From contig NZ_QKRX01000020.1 in the NCBI RefSeq assembly GCF_003284585.1, positions 1 through 49,852 of the forward strand: DNA of 49,852 nucleotides, in the 5' to 3' direction. The position numbers and the translations under genes were made by a program. The notes beneath the pieces were generated by a model. That model was not told the DNA's origin, ran no database searches, and worked only from the letters and a program-made list of their open reading frames with translations. Each line of letters opens with the position of its first letter. Position 1 is the first letter of the stretch. This stretch comes from Nitrincola tibetensis. Lineage in GTDB: Bacteria; Pseudomonadota; Gammaproteobacteria; Pseudomonadales; Balneatricaceae. Shown here piece after piece: positions 18,801 to 28,048 of this stretch.

Positions 18801-20909
18801 GTGCAAGCGATTACTAAAACATTCCAATTTGGTCAGCAAAACGTTACGTTAGAAACAGGCAAAGTTGCGCGTCAAGCAACAGGTGCTGTAATGGTGACGA
18901 TTGATGAAAAAACTCAGGTTCTATGCACCGTTGTGGGTGTAAAAGAAGCTAAGCCTGGACAGGATTTTTTCCCACTGTCTGTTCATTATCAAGAGCGTTA
19001 CTACGCCGTTGGCCGTATTCCGGGTGGCTTCTTTAAGCGTGAAGCTCGCCCTACCGAAAAAGAAACACTCACTTCACGCTTGATCGACCGTCCGATTCGT
19101 CCTTTATTTCCTAAAGGCTTCATGAATGAAGTCCAAGTTGTCTGTCAGGTGATGTCCGCTGATGTTGGCACGGATTCAGATATTGCAGCCATGATTGGAA
19201 CCTCTGCCGCTCTAGCGATCTCTGGTATTCCATTTGAAGGCCCAATTGGCGCTGCTCGCGTTGGTTTCACAGAAGAGCGCGGTTATATCTTAAATCCAAC
19301 CTATGCAGAGTTAGCGGATTCTGAACTTGACATGGTTGTGGCTGGAACGTCTGATGCAATCTTAATGGTTGAGTCAGAAGCGAAAGAGTTAACCGAAGAC
19401 GAAATGCTTGGCGGCGTTTTGTTTGCGCATCAAGAGTTCCAAGTTGTGATCAATGCGATCAATGAGTTAGCTGCTATCGCTGCTAAACCAACTTGGGATT
19501 GGACGCCAGTTGAGAAAGACTTGAGTTTGACTCAGCAGGTCAAAGATCTCTTGGGTGCTCGTTTGAATGATGCGTACCAAGTGGCTGATAAAGTACTGCG
19601 CCAAGACACTGTGCGCGCCTTGCGTGACGAAGTGCTTGCGGCCTTGGTAACCGATGCAGAATCAGCGCCATCGGCTGATGCGGTTAAGAAAGTATTCTCT
19701 TCGGTTGAGAAAGATACCGTACGTGACCGTATCTTAGAAGGTCAACCTCGTATTGATGGACGTGATACTAAAACTGTTCGTCCAATCAGTGTTGAAATTG
19801 ACATGCTAAAAAGCGTTCATGGTTCGTCTTTGTTTACGCGTGGCGAAACTCAGGCAATCGTGACTTGTACGCTGGGTACAAACCGTGACATGCAAATCAT
19901 CGATGCGATCGAAGGTGAGCGTAAAGATGGTTTTATGCTGCAGTATAACTTCCCATCCTATTCAGTAGGTGAAGCAGGCCGTATGGCTGGCCCGGGTCGT
20001 CGTGAAATTGGGCATGGACGTTTGGCGCGTCGTGGTATTCAAGCGGTATTGCCGTCGAATGACGATTTTCCGTATGCTATCCGCGTTGTATCTGAAATCA
20101 CTGAATCCAATGGTTCAAGTTCGATGGCATCTGTCTGTGGTGCATCACTTGCATTGATGGATGCGGGCGTTCCATTGAAAGCACCTGTTGCGGGTATTGC
20201 AATGGGCTTAGTGAAAGAAGGCGAGCGTTTTGCTGTGTTGACCGATATCCTTGGTGATGAAGATCACTTAGGTGACATGGACTTTAAAGTTGCAGGTACT
20301 GATAACGGTATCACGGCTCTGCAGATGGATATCAAAATCACAGGTATCACTGAGCAAATCATGGAGATTGCGCTGGAGCAGGCATTAGAAGCTCGTAAGC
20401 ATATTCTGCGTGAGATGGCGAAGGTTATTGGTTATAGCCGTCCAGAGCTGCCAGAGAATGCGCCTGCGATGACTCAGATTAAAGTAAACCCAGAAAAAAT
20501 CCGTGACTTGATTGGTAAAGGCGGTGCGACTATCCGTGCTTTAACTGAAGAGACAGGTGCGGCTATTGATATTGAAGATGATGGTACAGTTCGTATTTAT
20601 GCGGCTAGCCGTCCTGCTGCGAAGGCTGCTCTTGAGCGTGTATTGGCGATTACGGCGGAAGCTGAAGTCGGTAAAATCTACGAAGGTACCGTTGTTCGTA
20701 TCGAAGAGTTCGGTGCGTTTGTTAATATCCTGCCTGGAAAAGACGGTTTGGTTCACATCTCTCAGATCGCTAACGAGCGTGTGAAGGCTGTAACGGATTA
20801 CATCAACATGGGCGATGTCGTTAAAGTGAAAGTGCTGGATGTTGATGTTCGTGGTCGCATCAAACTTTCAATGAAAGACACACTTGAAGATGAGTCTGTT
20901 GCTGGTTAA
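18801..20909 (+). CDS. pnp: Polyribonucleotide nucleotidyltransferase (PNPase)
   Basis: PNPase degrades RNA 3'-5' with phosphate and joins the RNA degradosome in many gammaproteobacteria. The 702-residue protein has two RNase PH domains separated by an all-helical segment. The active second domain holds [21 protein letters not shown] and the [18 protein letters not shown] motif. A KH domain ([15 protein letters not shown]) and an S1 domain ([16 protein letters not shown]) follow. The start is GTG with AAGGAG 8 bases upstream. The leader hairpin suggests RNase III/PNPase autoregulation. Confidence 0.98.
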   Translation: MQAITKTFQFGQQNVTLETGKVARQATGAVMVTIDEKTQVLCTVVGVKEAKPGQDFFPLSVHYQERYYAVGRIPGGFFKREARPTEKETLTSRLIDRPIRPLFPKGFMNEVQVVCQVMSADVGTDSDIAAMIGTSAALAISGIPFEGPIGAARVGFTEERGYILNPTYAELADSELDMVVAGTSDAILMVESEAKELTEDEMLGGVLFAHQEFQVVINAINELAAIAAKPTWDWTPVEKDLSLTQQVKDLLGARLNDAYQVADKVLRQDTVRALRDEVLAALVTDAESAPSADAVKKVFSSVEKDTVRDRILEGQPRIDGRDTKTVRPISVEIDMLKSVHGSSLFTRGETQAIVTCTLGTNRDMQIIDAIEGERKDGFMLQYNFPSYSVGEAGRMAGPGRREIGHGRLARRGIQAVLPSNDDFPYAIRVVSEITESNGSSSMASVCGASLALMDAGVPLKAPVAGIAMGLVKEGERFAVLTDILGDEDHLGDMDFKVAGTDNGITALQMDIKITGITEQIMEIALEQALEARKHILREMAKVIGYSRPELPENAPAMTQIKVNPEKIRDLIGKGGATIRALTEETGAAIDIEDDGTVRIYAASRPAAKAALERVLAITAEAEVGKIYEGTVVRIEEFGAFVNILPGKDGLVHISQIANERVKAVTDYINMGDVVKVKVLDVDVRGRIKLSMKDTLEDESVAG

Positions 20910-20933
20910 TTCAGCGGGATCTGGCTTCTAAAT

Positions 20934-20966
20934 AAAAAACCTCACTCTAAGGAGTGAGGTTTTTTT
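20934..20966. terminator. Terminator between pnp and a convergent membrane-protein gene
   Basis: AAAAAACCTCACTC (20934-20947), loop TAAG, then GAGTGAGG and seven T residues to 20966. Tracts on both sides make it bidirectional, serving pnp and the minus-strand gene that ends at 20985. Confidence 0.92.
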
Positions 20967-20984
20967 ATGGAAAAAATGGCCGTT

Positions 20985-21641
20985 TTACACTTTGTCTTGA
21001 GACAGAGTGTAGAGCCTAAAGCCAAAAATAGTGATGAGTATTGAGCAAAAATCAATTACAAGTGATAACAGAATACTAATGCCTGAAGAGCCGACGATGT
21101 TTTCTATGAGCATTTGCATAAGGAGAAGTGAGACGAAAATTAATAAATAGCCTTGCAGCAATGTCCAGAAAAACTCTTTAGATTGGCCCCAGCTTTGCTT
21201 AAGTGATGTAGACGCCGTTTTGCCTTCTAACACGCAAATATAGTCTGCAAAGGAAAGGCGAACACCGACAAATACGCCGGGAATGATGAGCATGATTAAA
21301 CCAGCCATTACCGCCAACCCATTTAGAAGGTAGGTGATCAGTAACCGCCCCCAGCTACTAATTCCAAGACTAATGGCTTGTAAGGTGGGTAGAGGATTGC
21401 CATCAAGAACAGACTTCATGTAAAAAATGGTTGCCCCCCAGTACAGGGGTAAAAGAGCCAACTCCAAAAGGCCGATTAATAAAAAACTGGATGGAAGAGT
21501 GTCCATCTCATCGCTCAATTGACCCGTTGCACTGAATTTGAGAAGCGCTAGAATAAGTAAAAATGGCAGCTGAATCGCAGCCAATGCCATTAAATGCGAT
21601 TTAAAAAAGAATAGTGCCTGACGCAAGTATTCAAGGGTCAT
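20985..21641 (-). CDS. Integral membrane protein, YciC/UPF0259-like
   Basis: This 218-residue protein has about five hydrophobic segments (roughly 17-35, 52-75, 100-128, 160-182 and 187-211). The GVFVGVRLSFADYICVLEG and SLKQSW stretch resembles a motif found in YciC-type and related polytopic membrane proteins. The function is unknown. It is the third gene of a minus-strand run, 11 bases after rsmC, so it is probably co-transcribed with rsuA and rsmC. The family assignment is by pattern only and is tentative. Confidence 0.8.
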   Translation of the reverse strand: MTLEYLRQALFFFKSHLMALAAIQLPFLLILALLKFSATGQLSDEMDTLPSSFLLIGLLELALLPLYWGATIFYMKSVLDGNPLPTLQAISLGISSWGRLLITYLLNGLAVMAGLIMLIIPGVFVGVRLSFADYICVLEGKTASTSLKQSWGQSKEFFWTLLQGYLLIFVSLLLMQMLIENIVGSSGISILLSLVIDFCSILITIFGFRLYTLSQDKV

Positions 21642-21652
21642 ATTGAATCCTT

Positions 21653-22714
21653 CTAAATTTTAGGGGCTTGCAGGGTTAAAAGTTTAAAATGGCCGTTGTC
21701 AGCGCATAGTTTAACATCTCTAAAATATGACAAAGCGATTTTTTCTAGTGCAATGTGTTGGTTTACAACAAAGCATGCAATCCCCTTGGGTTTTAACAAA
21801 CGAGCTGTCTGGTTTAAAAAGCGTTGCGTTAACTCGGACGAAGTTGAGAAGCCAGAATGGAAGGGTGGGTTGCAGACAATAAGATCAAAGGAGTTGCTTG
21901 AAAGTTCAGCACCTGCATCGGAAGGAACAACTCTTCCTTGATGGTCTACATATGTCAGGTTTGCAGCGCATGCAAGCAATGCGGCGGCATTATTATCCGT
22001 ACAGGTTAACTCAATTGGGTATTTTGCCAACTCAACACTCAGATATCCAAAACCACAACCTAAATCGAGTACGGATCCCTGTATCAATGAGGCGTCCCCA
22101 AGCATGTTAGGCAATTCATCGATGAGAAATGCACTGCCTTTATCAATTTTTTGCCAGCCAAACAGACCAGGTTTAGTGTAGTAAGTTTTGCCATTGTCGA
22201 AGGATTTAGTCCGAAGCTCGGAGTAGTTTTGATCATCCAGCCAGTCGGTATCTGATGTCTGATGGCTTTTGGTATGTTCTGACACCCATAAACTGCCAGT
22301 CACTTTGTGTTCGACTAAGGGGGTTTGAAAAAGAACGGACGTTTTACGGCTGAATGTTTTAATACCTTCTGATTTGTCACCAATAAGAATCAAACACCCA
22401 TTGGTTTTTAACATGCGTAATGCATGATTGATGATATGGTGTACTAGGGGCTTCTCTTTTGAAATACGATAGACGATACGGTCAAATGAAGTGTCTGAAT
22501 GTGCATGAAGTTCGAAATCATTAAACTCGCAAGACCAACCTGCTTTTTGAAAAGCAAGGTACAGATCGTATCGATTGCAAATCACTTCGACGTTTATAAC
22601 GCTAGACGGAATATCGGAAGGCGTATTCTCGTCAGCAATCCATAGTGTGCGCTCCTGTGACGTGGTGTTCAGGTATTGCATCACTTGTTGAAAGGCAAAA
22701 TCAACGCGCTGCAT
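21653..22714 (-). CDS. rsmC: 16S rRNA (guanine-1207-N2)-methyltransferase RsmC
   Basis: RsmC methylates G1207 of 16S rRNA in the assembled 30S subunit. The 353-residue protein has the degenerate N-terminal methyltransferase-like domain and a C-terminal Rossmann domain with the SAM loop LDLGCGFGYL (~217-226) and the catalytic NPPFHSGF motif (~281-288). Its start overlaps the 3' end of rsuA by 14 bases, linking two enzymes that modify the same rRNA. An N-terminal Met at the overlap is supported by family length. Confidence 0.92.
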   Translation of the reverse strand: MQRVDFAFQQVMQYLNTTSQERTLWIADENTPSDIPSSVINVEVICNRYDLYLAFQKAGWSCEFNDFELHAHSDTSFDRIVYRISKEKPLVHHIINHALRMLKTNGCLILIGDKSEGIKTFSRKTSVLFQTPLVEHKVTGSLWVSEHTKSHQTSDTDWLDDQNYSELRTKSFDNGKTYYTKPGLFGWQKIDKGSAFLIDELPNMLGDASLIQGSVLDLGCGFGYLSVELAKYPIELTCTDNNAAALLACAANLTYVDHQGRVVPSDAGAELSSNSFDLIVCNPPFHSGFSTSSELTQRFLNQTARLLKPKGIACFVVNQHIALEKIALSYFRDVKLCADNGHFKLLTLQAPKI

Positions 22715-23426
22715 CGTCTGTCTCAGTTTTCTCTAAGTTAACGTCACGGATTTCTTCGAATGTAAGTTCTCGATACTCACCGGGTGAGAGGTTTTCATCC
22801 AGCTCAATGCGGCCAATTCGTTGCCGATGCAAATTTGTTACACGATTACCTAATGCGGCAAACATGCGCTTAACTTGATGGTAACGCCCTTCGGTGAGCG
22901 TTACCCAGCAGTGGGTCTCATCAATTCGCTCAAGTCGTGCGGGCTTCGTGCGTTGTGTTTCTCCTTTGAGGAGAAGGCCTGTTTCAAAGAGCGCTTCAGC
23001 GTTAGCATCTAGCGGGTCGGCAAGGCTGACATGGTAGAGCTTATCTGTTTTGTGTTTCGGAGAAGTGACTTGGTGTGACCATTTACCGTCATCCGTGAGC
23101 AACACTAACCCTGTGGCATCTATGTCTAGGCGTCCAGCAATGTGTAGCGCGTTAGCTCTCGGAGAGTCAATGAGCGTTAGTACGGTTGGGTGGGTTGGAT
23201 CGTCTGTCGCGCAGACATAGCCTTCGGGCTTATATAGCATGATATAGAGCGGGCGAGGCTGTGAGAGTAACGTGCCTTCCACCTCAACTTCATCGGTCTC
23301 TAAGATATGCCGACCTGAATCACGTTCAGGTTCGCCATTGACCGAAACCAACCATGCATGGATAAGTCGTTTAACATCTTTGCGAGATTGTCCGGTGGCT
23401 TGAGCTAAATATTTGTCTAAACGCAT
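22701..23426 (-). CDS. rsuA: 16S rRNA pseudouridine(516) synthase, RsuA family
   Basis: The enzyme isomerises U516 of 16S rRNA in E. coli. The 241-residue protein has an N-terminal S4 domain (MRLDKYLAQATGQSRKDVKRL) and a pseudouridine synthase domain with catalytic Asp101 in GRLDIDATGLVLLT. The LTEGRYHQVKRMFAALGN motif is also typical. The last ~15 residues are a polar extension. RluB/E/F paralogues share these motifs, but the length and the YKPEGYVCA segment favour RsuA. It is the first gene of the rsuA-rsmC run and is divergent from the pterin-synthase-like gene. Confidence 0.9.
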   Translation of the reverse strand: MRLDKYLAQATGQSRKDVKRLIHAWLVSVNGEPERDSGRHILETDEVEVEGTLLSQPRPLYIMLYKPEGYVCATDDPTHPTVLTLIDSPRANALHIAGRLDIDATGLVLLTDDGKWSHQVTSPKHKTDKLYHVSLADPLDANAEALFETGLLLKGETQRTKPARLERIDETHCWVTLTEGRYHQVKRMFAALGNRVTNLHRQRIGRIELDENLSPGEYRELTFEEIRDVNLEKTETDDAAR

Positions 23427-23561
23427 AAGGCCTGTTAATCCTTCGAAAAAAGAGAGTATACCCTATCCTAGAATACAGCCAATATCCTTAAAGTTTGTGT
23501 CATGAAAGTCACGGCGGTTTACGCTAAAATAGCGACTCTTAACCGATAGATTGAGGTGGCT

Positions 23562-24398
23562 GTGAAACTCTTTGTTGATAACCTAACCCATGTTGACTTT
23601 TCTTACCTTCATCCTCAGCGTGGCTTGGTGGGAGAGTCTTGGGAAGCGCAGCTGATTTTACAAGGTAAGCTGGATGACCAAGGCATGATATGTGACTTTG
23701 GCACGGTAAAAAAGCGTATTAAGGCGTGGCTCGATAGCCATGTCGATCATATGTTAGTGGTCGCACGTGACATGGAGTCACTGACGGTGTCTCAAGATGA
23801 GCAGGACACTGCGGTAGAATGGTTTTACCCAGGAGGGGAGCGTTTCTTTTGTAAGGCACCACATCAAGCGATTGCACTGCTACCTGTTGCAGAGATCACA
23901 CAAAAAACGGTGGCAGGTTGGGCTCAAGAACAGTTATTGGCATTGTTTCCTGAACAGGTCGAAAGTGTTGAAATCCACTTCGTTGCAGAAAAAATTGAGG
24001 GCGCTTTTTATCACTACAGCCACGGCTTACAGCAACATAAAGGAAATTGTCAGCGCATTGCGCATGGCCACCGTTCTCGTATGGAAGTGAAGCTGGATAA
24101 TAAACGCCGCCAAGATGTTGAGTTGTATTGGTCACAGCAATTTTCGGATATTTATATTGGTACTTTGGCTCATCGTGTGGAATCTATTGATGGGGTAAAT
24201 CGATACGAATATTTAGCACCTCAGGGAGCTTTTCAGTTGGAATTACCGGCTCGCTACTGCTATGACTTAGTGACTGAAACAACTGTAGAGCAAATAGCGC
24301 AGCATCTAGCCGAGCAAATTAAGGAAGAGTATTCAGACTATGAAGTCGAGGTTCGTGCGTTCGAAGGTGTTGGAAAGGGTGCGATCGTGGTGATTTAA
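23562..24398 (+). CDS. Two-domain 6-pyruvoyl-tetrahydropterin synthase/QueD-like protein
   Basis: The 278-residue protein looks like two fused copies of the tunnelling-fold PTPS/QueD unit. The N-terminal copy (1-~125) keeps the GMICDF strand and the VDHMLV relay-type Asp-His (62-63), but shows VGESW (23-27) where HGHSY is expected. The C-terminal copy keeps a zinc/Cys site: YHYSHG (150-155), Cys163 and HGH at 168-170. The substrate is unknown; neither queuosine nor biopterin genes are nearby. I start at the GTG at 23562, which has GAGG 5 bases upstream. A GTG at 23556 overlaps that ribosome site and would add two residues. Confidence 0.82.
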   Translation: MKLFVDNLTHVDFSYLHPQRGLVGESWEAQLILQGKLDDQGMICDFGTVKKRIKAWLDSHVDHMLVVARDMESLTVSQDEQDTAVEWFYPGGERFFCKAPHQAIALLPVAEITQKTVAGWAQEQLLALFPEQVESVEIHFVAEKIEGAFYHYSHGLQQHKGNCQRIAHGHRSRMEVKLDNKRRQDVELYWSQQFSDIYIGTLAHRVESIDGVNRYEYLAPQGAFQLELPARYCYDLVTETTVEQIAQHLAEQIKEEYSDYEVEVRAFEGVGKGAIVVI

Positions 24399-24423
24399 TA
24401 AATCATTGCGTATGAAGCAAAAT

Positions 24424-24456
24424 CAGTCAGCCATCAATTTATTCAATGGCTGACTG
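24424..24456. terminator. Bidirectional terminator-like hairpin
   Basis: CAGTCAGCCAT (24424-24434) and ATGGCTGACTG (24446-24456) form a perfect 11-bp stem with an 11-base loop. On the minus strand it is followed by ATTTTGC, suiting termination of the thiolase gene. The + strand tail lacks T residues. Confidence 0.75.
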
Positions 24457-24465
24457 GTTGGGCGA

Positions 24466-25647
24466 TTAGTCGCGCTCTACCGCAAGGGCCGTTCCCATTC
24501 CACCGCCAATACAAAGTGTAGCGAGGCCTTTTTTCGCATCTCTACGTGCCATTTCGTGAAGTAACGAAACGAAGATTCGGCATCCGGATGCGCCGATTGG
24601 ATGTCCTAAGGCAATGGCACCGCCGTTGACATTCACTTTGCTTGTATCCCAGCCTAAATCTTTGTTTACAGACATGGCTTGAGCAGCAAAGGCTTCGTTG
24701 GCTTCGATTAGGTCTAAGTCATCGACTGTCCAACCTGCTTTTTCAAGTGCTTTTTGGGTTGCACAGATAGGGCCTGTTCCCATGATTGCAGGATCAACAC
24801 CGGAAGAAGCATACGCAGCAATGCGTGCAATGGGCGTCAAACCCAAGGCTTGCGCTTTTTCAGCTGAGCAAACGATGACGGCTGCTGCACCATCATTGAT
24901 AGTGGAACTGTTACCTGCTGTGACCGTGCCATCTTTTTTAAAGGCAGGGCGTAATTTTTCTAACATCTCAAGCGTGCAGCCAAGTCGTGGTTGCTCATCT
25001 GTGTCGAATACAACAGGATCACCTTTACGCTGAGGAATCAGCACTGGAATGATCTCGTCTTTGAAGCGCCCAGCTGTCACTGCAGCTTCAGCTTTGTTCT
25101 GTGATGCGAGTGCAAATGCATCCTGTTCTTCACGAGTAAAACCGTATTTTTCAACGATATTTTCAGTCGTGATGCCCATGTGGTAATTGTTAAAGGCATC
25201 CCATAAGCCGTCTTGGATCATGGAGTCGACCATTTTCCAATCGCCCATGCGGGCACCGTTACGTGAGTTAGGCAGTATATGTGGAGATTGAGACATGCTT
25301 TCTTGACCGCCCGCAATGATCATATCAGCATCACCACAGCGAATCGCTTGAACTGCCATCTGGATAGCTTTTAAGCCAGAACCGCAGACTTTATTGATGG
25401 TTATTGCGGGAACTTCTTGTGGAATGCCGGCATGAATAAGCGCCTGACGAGCTGGGTTTTGTCCACAACCAGCGGTTAAAACTTGACCAAAAATGACTTC
25501 ATCTACTTCCGCAGGGTTAATCGCATGCTTGTCGAGTAATCCTTTGATTACCGTGGCGCCGAGTGTGGCAGCAGACAAGGAAGCAAGAGAACCATTAAAT
25601 GCGCCTACAGCCGTTCGGCCAGCAGCAACAATTACAACTTCGCGCAT
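24466..25647 (-). CDS. Acetyl-CoA C-acetyltransferase (thiolase)
   Basis: This biosynthetic-type thiolase condenses two acetyl-CoA to acetoacetyl-CoA or runs in reverse. The 393-residue protein has the acyl-accepting Cys88 ([10 protein letters not shown]), the GHPIGASGC histidine motif, and Cys379 in the C-terminal CIGGGMG motif. The length and the [21 protein letters not shown] start match AtoB/PhaA-type enzymes. GAGGA lies upstream of the ATG on the minus strand. It appears monocistronic. The sequence does not tell whether it serves polyhydroxybutyrate, ketone-body or acid metabolism. Confidence 0.95.
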   Translation of the reverse strand: MREVVIVAAGRTAVGAFNGSLASLSAATLGATVIKGLLDKHAINPAEVDEVIFGQVLTAGCGQNPARQALIHAGIPQEVPAITINKVCGSGLKAIQMAVQAIRCGDADMIIAGGQESMSQSPHILPNSRNGARMGDWKMVDSMIQDGLWDAFNNYHMGITTENIVEKYGFTREEQDAFALASQNKAEAAVTAGRFKDEIIPVLIPQRKGDPVVFDTDEQPRLGCTLEMLEKLRPAFKKDGTVTAGNSSTINDGAAAVIVCSAEKAQALGLTPIARIAAYASSGVDPAIMGTGPICATQKALEKAGWTVDDLDLIEANEAFAAQAMSVNKDLGWDTSKVNVNGGAIALGHPIGASGCRIFVSLLHEMARRDAKKGLATLCIGGGMGTALAVERD

Positions 25648-25778
25648 GTGTATTCCTCATGAATTGGTAAAAATATCCTACACCGATTCATGCTCGTGAA
25701 TGACGTTAATAAGGCTAATCAAACGCCGAGCATTTCGCAGCTACAAACTAACATGTCTAACCGCTATGACGTATCTCG

Positions 25779-25797
25779 GCAGACCCTTTGAGTCTGC
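25779..25797. repeat. Short inverted repeat between panC and the thiolase gene
   Basis: GCAGAC (25779-25784) and GTCTGC (25792-25797) are separated by 7 bases. No T tract follows on either strand, so it is not a clear terminator. Apart from this the 220-base gap 25648-25867 holds nothing I can name. Confidence 0.4.
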
Positions 25798-25867
25798 GCG
25801 AAATAGAGCCATTCTGTCAAGTTGGATGCCCATTAGAAATAGGTCGGAAGGTGACCTTGAGGGCTTT

Positions 25868-26716
25868 TTAAAGATCGATCTCGATATTGTCGATCAAGCG
25901 TGTGTGTCTCATGTATGCAGCAGCCAAAATAACCAGCTTGGTGTCTTCAGTCTGCGCTGCTAAAAGGTCTTCTTGCCTGACAATGCGAAGATAGTCGCGC
26001 TTAAATCCAGAACTTTCTAAAAGGTTGAGCGCAGAGTCTTCGAGCTCTCTAAATGAACGCTCGCCTTGACGTATTTTATCAGCACAGTCCATTAAAACTT
26101 GGTGCATTTGGCTGGCTGCCGCCAATTCTTCGGCAGATAAGTAACCATTACGAGAGCTCAGTGCTAAGCCCGAATCCGCACGAACAATGGGAATGCCCAC
26201 AATTTCAATTGGGATGCATAAATCAGCGACCATTTTTCGGATAACACGTAACTGTTGGAAGTCTTTTTTGCCAAAAAAGGCAATGTCTGGTTGTACAATG
26301 TTAAACAGTTTACAAACGACCGTTGCGACGCCAACAAAGTGTCCAGGACGACTATGTCCACAGTAAAGTTCTGAGAGTCCGGGGACTTCAACGAGTGTCT
26401 GTGTATTGCGCCCTTCGGGATAAACCTCGTGATCGGAAGGTGTGAATAAGAAATCACACCCTGCTGCTTCGAGTTTGAGTTTGTCTGCATCGAGAGTACG
26501 CGGGTATTTATCTAAATCCTCATTCGCACCAAACTGCAGAGGGTTTACAAAAATACTGGCGACAACTATGTCTGCTTTTTTGACAGCTTCTTCAACTAGG
26601 CGAATATGACCCGCATGAAGGTTGCCCATGGTGGGCACCAGCGCAATGCGCCTATTTTGGTGGCGATGAGGCTTTAAAGCGGAGCGTAGCTCGTCGATTG
26701 TTATAATAGTTTGCAT
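25868..26716 (-). CDS. panC: Pantothenate synthetase
   Basis: PanC ligates pantoate and beta-alanine using ATP, the last step to pantothenate. The 282-residue protein has the nucleotidyltransferase signature PTMGNLHAGHIRL near residue 29, FVNPLQFGANEDL near residue 57, the FFGKKDFQQL motif near residue 147 and the LALSSRNGYLS loop near residue 185. It follows panB by 3 bases. panD, which makes beta-alanine, is not in the window. About 220 bases downstream, up to the thiolase start, contain no gene. Confidence 0.97.
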   Translation of the reverse strand: MQTIITIDELRSALKPHRHQNRRIALVPTMGNLHAGHIRLVEEAVKKADIVVASIFVNPLQFGANEDLDKYPRTLDADKLKLEAAGCDFLFTPSDHEVYPEGRNTQTLVEVPGLSELYCGHSRPGHFVGVATVVCKLFNIVQPDIAFFGKKDFQQLRVIRKMVADLCIPIEIVGIPIVRADSGLALSSRNGYLSAEELAAASQMHQVLMDCADKIRQGERSFRELEDSALNLLESSGFKRDYLRIVRQEDLLAAQTEDTKLVILAAAYMRHTRLIDNIEIDL

Positions 26717-26719
26717 GGC

Positions 26720-27511
26720 TTAGAAACTCTGTGCTTCGCTCGGGAAGGTGCCGTTTTTGACCTCATCAATATAGCGCAAAATTGCGCCTTCAATGCTATT
26801 GCACCCTTCCATAAAATTTTTGGTAAATTTAGGTCTACGTCCGGGTGTAATGCCTAACATGTCGTGTAAAACAAGTACTTGAGCATCGGTCGCGGGGCCT
26901 GCGCCAATACCAATAACGGGGATGCTCGCATTGCGCGTGATTTCTTCAGCCAATAGTGAAGGGACGCACTCAAGCAATAAAAGGCTGGCGCCTGCTTCTT
27001 CTAAGCGTCTAGCATCCTCAATCATTTCAAGGGCCGAGCTTTTATCTTTCCCTTGAACTTTATAACCACCTAGTTTGTTCACCGCTTGGGGAGTTAAGCC
27101 TAGATGAGCACAGACAGGGATTCCGCGAGTGGCCAGCATTTCTATGCTGTCAGCGAGCCAAGCCCCTCCTTCGATTTTGACCAGATGAGCGCCTGCTTGC
27201 ATCAGTTTAGCTGCGCTAGACATGCATTGTTCAGCAGTGGCGTAGGTCATAAAAGGAAGATCAGCCATAATCATCGCACCCTGATTGCCTTGGGCGACAC
27301 AGCGAGTATGGTAAGCCATCTCTTCGAGTGTGACGGGTAGTGTGCTGCTATTGCCTTGTAAAACCATGCCTAATGAATCACCGACTAGAATCATTTCGAT
27401 ACCAGCCGTGCTCATTAAATGGGCAAAGGTCGCATCATATGCAGTTAGAACTGTAAATTTTTTGCCCGCTTCTTTGAGGCTCGTCAGTGTATGCAGTGTG
27501 ATGTTACTCAT
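26720..27511 (-). CDS. panB: 3-methyl-2-oxobutanoate hydroxymethyltransferase
   Basis: PanB adds a hydroxymethyl group from methylene-tetrahydrofolate to ketoisovalerate, giving ketopantoate. The 263-residue barrel has the metal-binding [10 protein letters not shown] motif near residue 43, MADLPFMTY near residue 82, AHLGLTPQ near residue 135 and IGIGAGP near residue 201. panC follows by 3 bases. folK, another folate-linked gene, lies 42 bases upstream on the same strand, so pcnB-folK-panB-panC is probably one transcript. Confidence 0.97.
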   Translation of the reverse strand: MSNITLHTLTSLKEAGKKFTVLTAYDATFAHLMSTAGIEMILVGDSLGMVLQGNSSTLPVTLEEMAYHTRCVAQGNQGAMIMADLPFMTYATAEQCMSSAAKLMQAGAHLVKIEGGAWLADSIEMLATRGIPVCAHLGLTPQAVNKLGGYKVQGKDKSSALEMIEDARRLEEAGASLLLLECVPSLLAEEITRNASIPVIGIGAGPATDAQVLVLHDMLGITPGRRPKFTKNFMEGCNSIEGAILRYIDEVKNGTFPSEAQSF

Positions 27512-27553
27512 AAATCATCCAGACAAGAAATTGTGCAATGCATTAAAACGACA

Positions 27554-28048
27554 TTATATCTGTATTTGCTTGAGTTTGCCCATTGGACAATTCGCTAGAT
27601 AGGCTGAAAGCGAGGTTTTATCCGGAAAAATCAAATCAGGAGCGATTTCTGCTAGTGGATACATCACAAAATTGCGTTCAGTCATAAAGGGATGAGGGAC
27701 ATTTAAGCGTTCCGTTCGAATCAATTCGTTGCCATAAATGAGAAGATCTAGATCCAGTGTACGCGGCCCCCAGTGTTGAATTCTAATGCGTTGATGAAGC
27801 TGTTCTAACGCCTGTAGCTCATCTAACAGTGCGTGGGCGTCCAGGTGGGTATTAATTTCCGCAACGGCATTAACAAAATCCGGTTGGTCTTGGGGGCCAA
27901 CCGGTGCAGAGACGTACAGTGATGAATGTTGTATCAATGCTGATTCGGGTAATTCGTTGAGTTCTAGCAACGCTTGTTGAACTTGCTGGATGGGGTCATC
28001 TAAATTGCTGCCAATTCCGATAAAACAGCGAATAGTAGCAGAATTCAT
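27554..28048 (-). CDS. folK: HPPK (folate pathway pyrophosphokinase)
   Basis: FolK (2-amino-4-hydroxy-6-hydroxymethyldihydropteridine diphosphokinase) supplies the pterin pyrophosphate used by FolP, which is encoded elsewhere in this window. The 164-residue protein shows CFIGIGSNLDDP at the N-terminus, the VGPQDQPDFVNAV loop and the catalytic RTLDLDLLIYG motif (~102-112), then VPHPFMTERNFV. Its ATG overlaps the pcnB stop (ATGA), a coupling also seen in E. coli and pseudomonads. Confidence 0.97.
   Translation of the reverse strand: MNSATIRCFIGIGSNLDDPIQQVQQALLELNELPESALIQHSSLYVSAPVGPQDQPDFVNAVAEINTHLDAHALLDELQALEQLHQRIRIQHWGPRTLDLDLLIYGNELIRTERLNVPHPFMTERNFVMYPLAEIAPDLIFPDKTSLSAYLANCPMGKLKQIQI

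Noticed and set aside
23562-24398. Identification as NADPH-dependent QueF
   Set aside because: The size fits QueF, but the Cys/Asp catalytic pattern of QueF is not visible. The duplicated PTPS/QueD strands, the GMICDF segment and the C-HGH zinc site fit better.
25700-25963. An 87-codon + strand frame starting in the panC-thiolase gap
   Set aside because: It runs antisense into the conserved 3' end of panC, and its product resembles no family.
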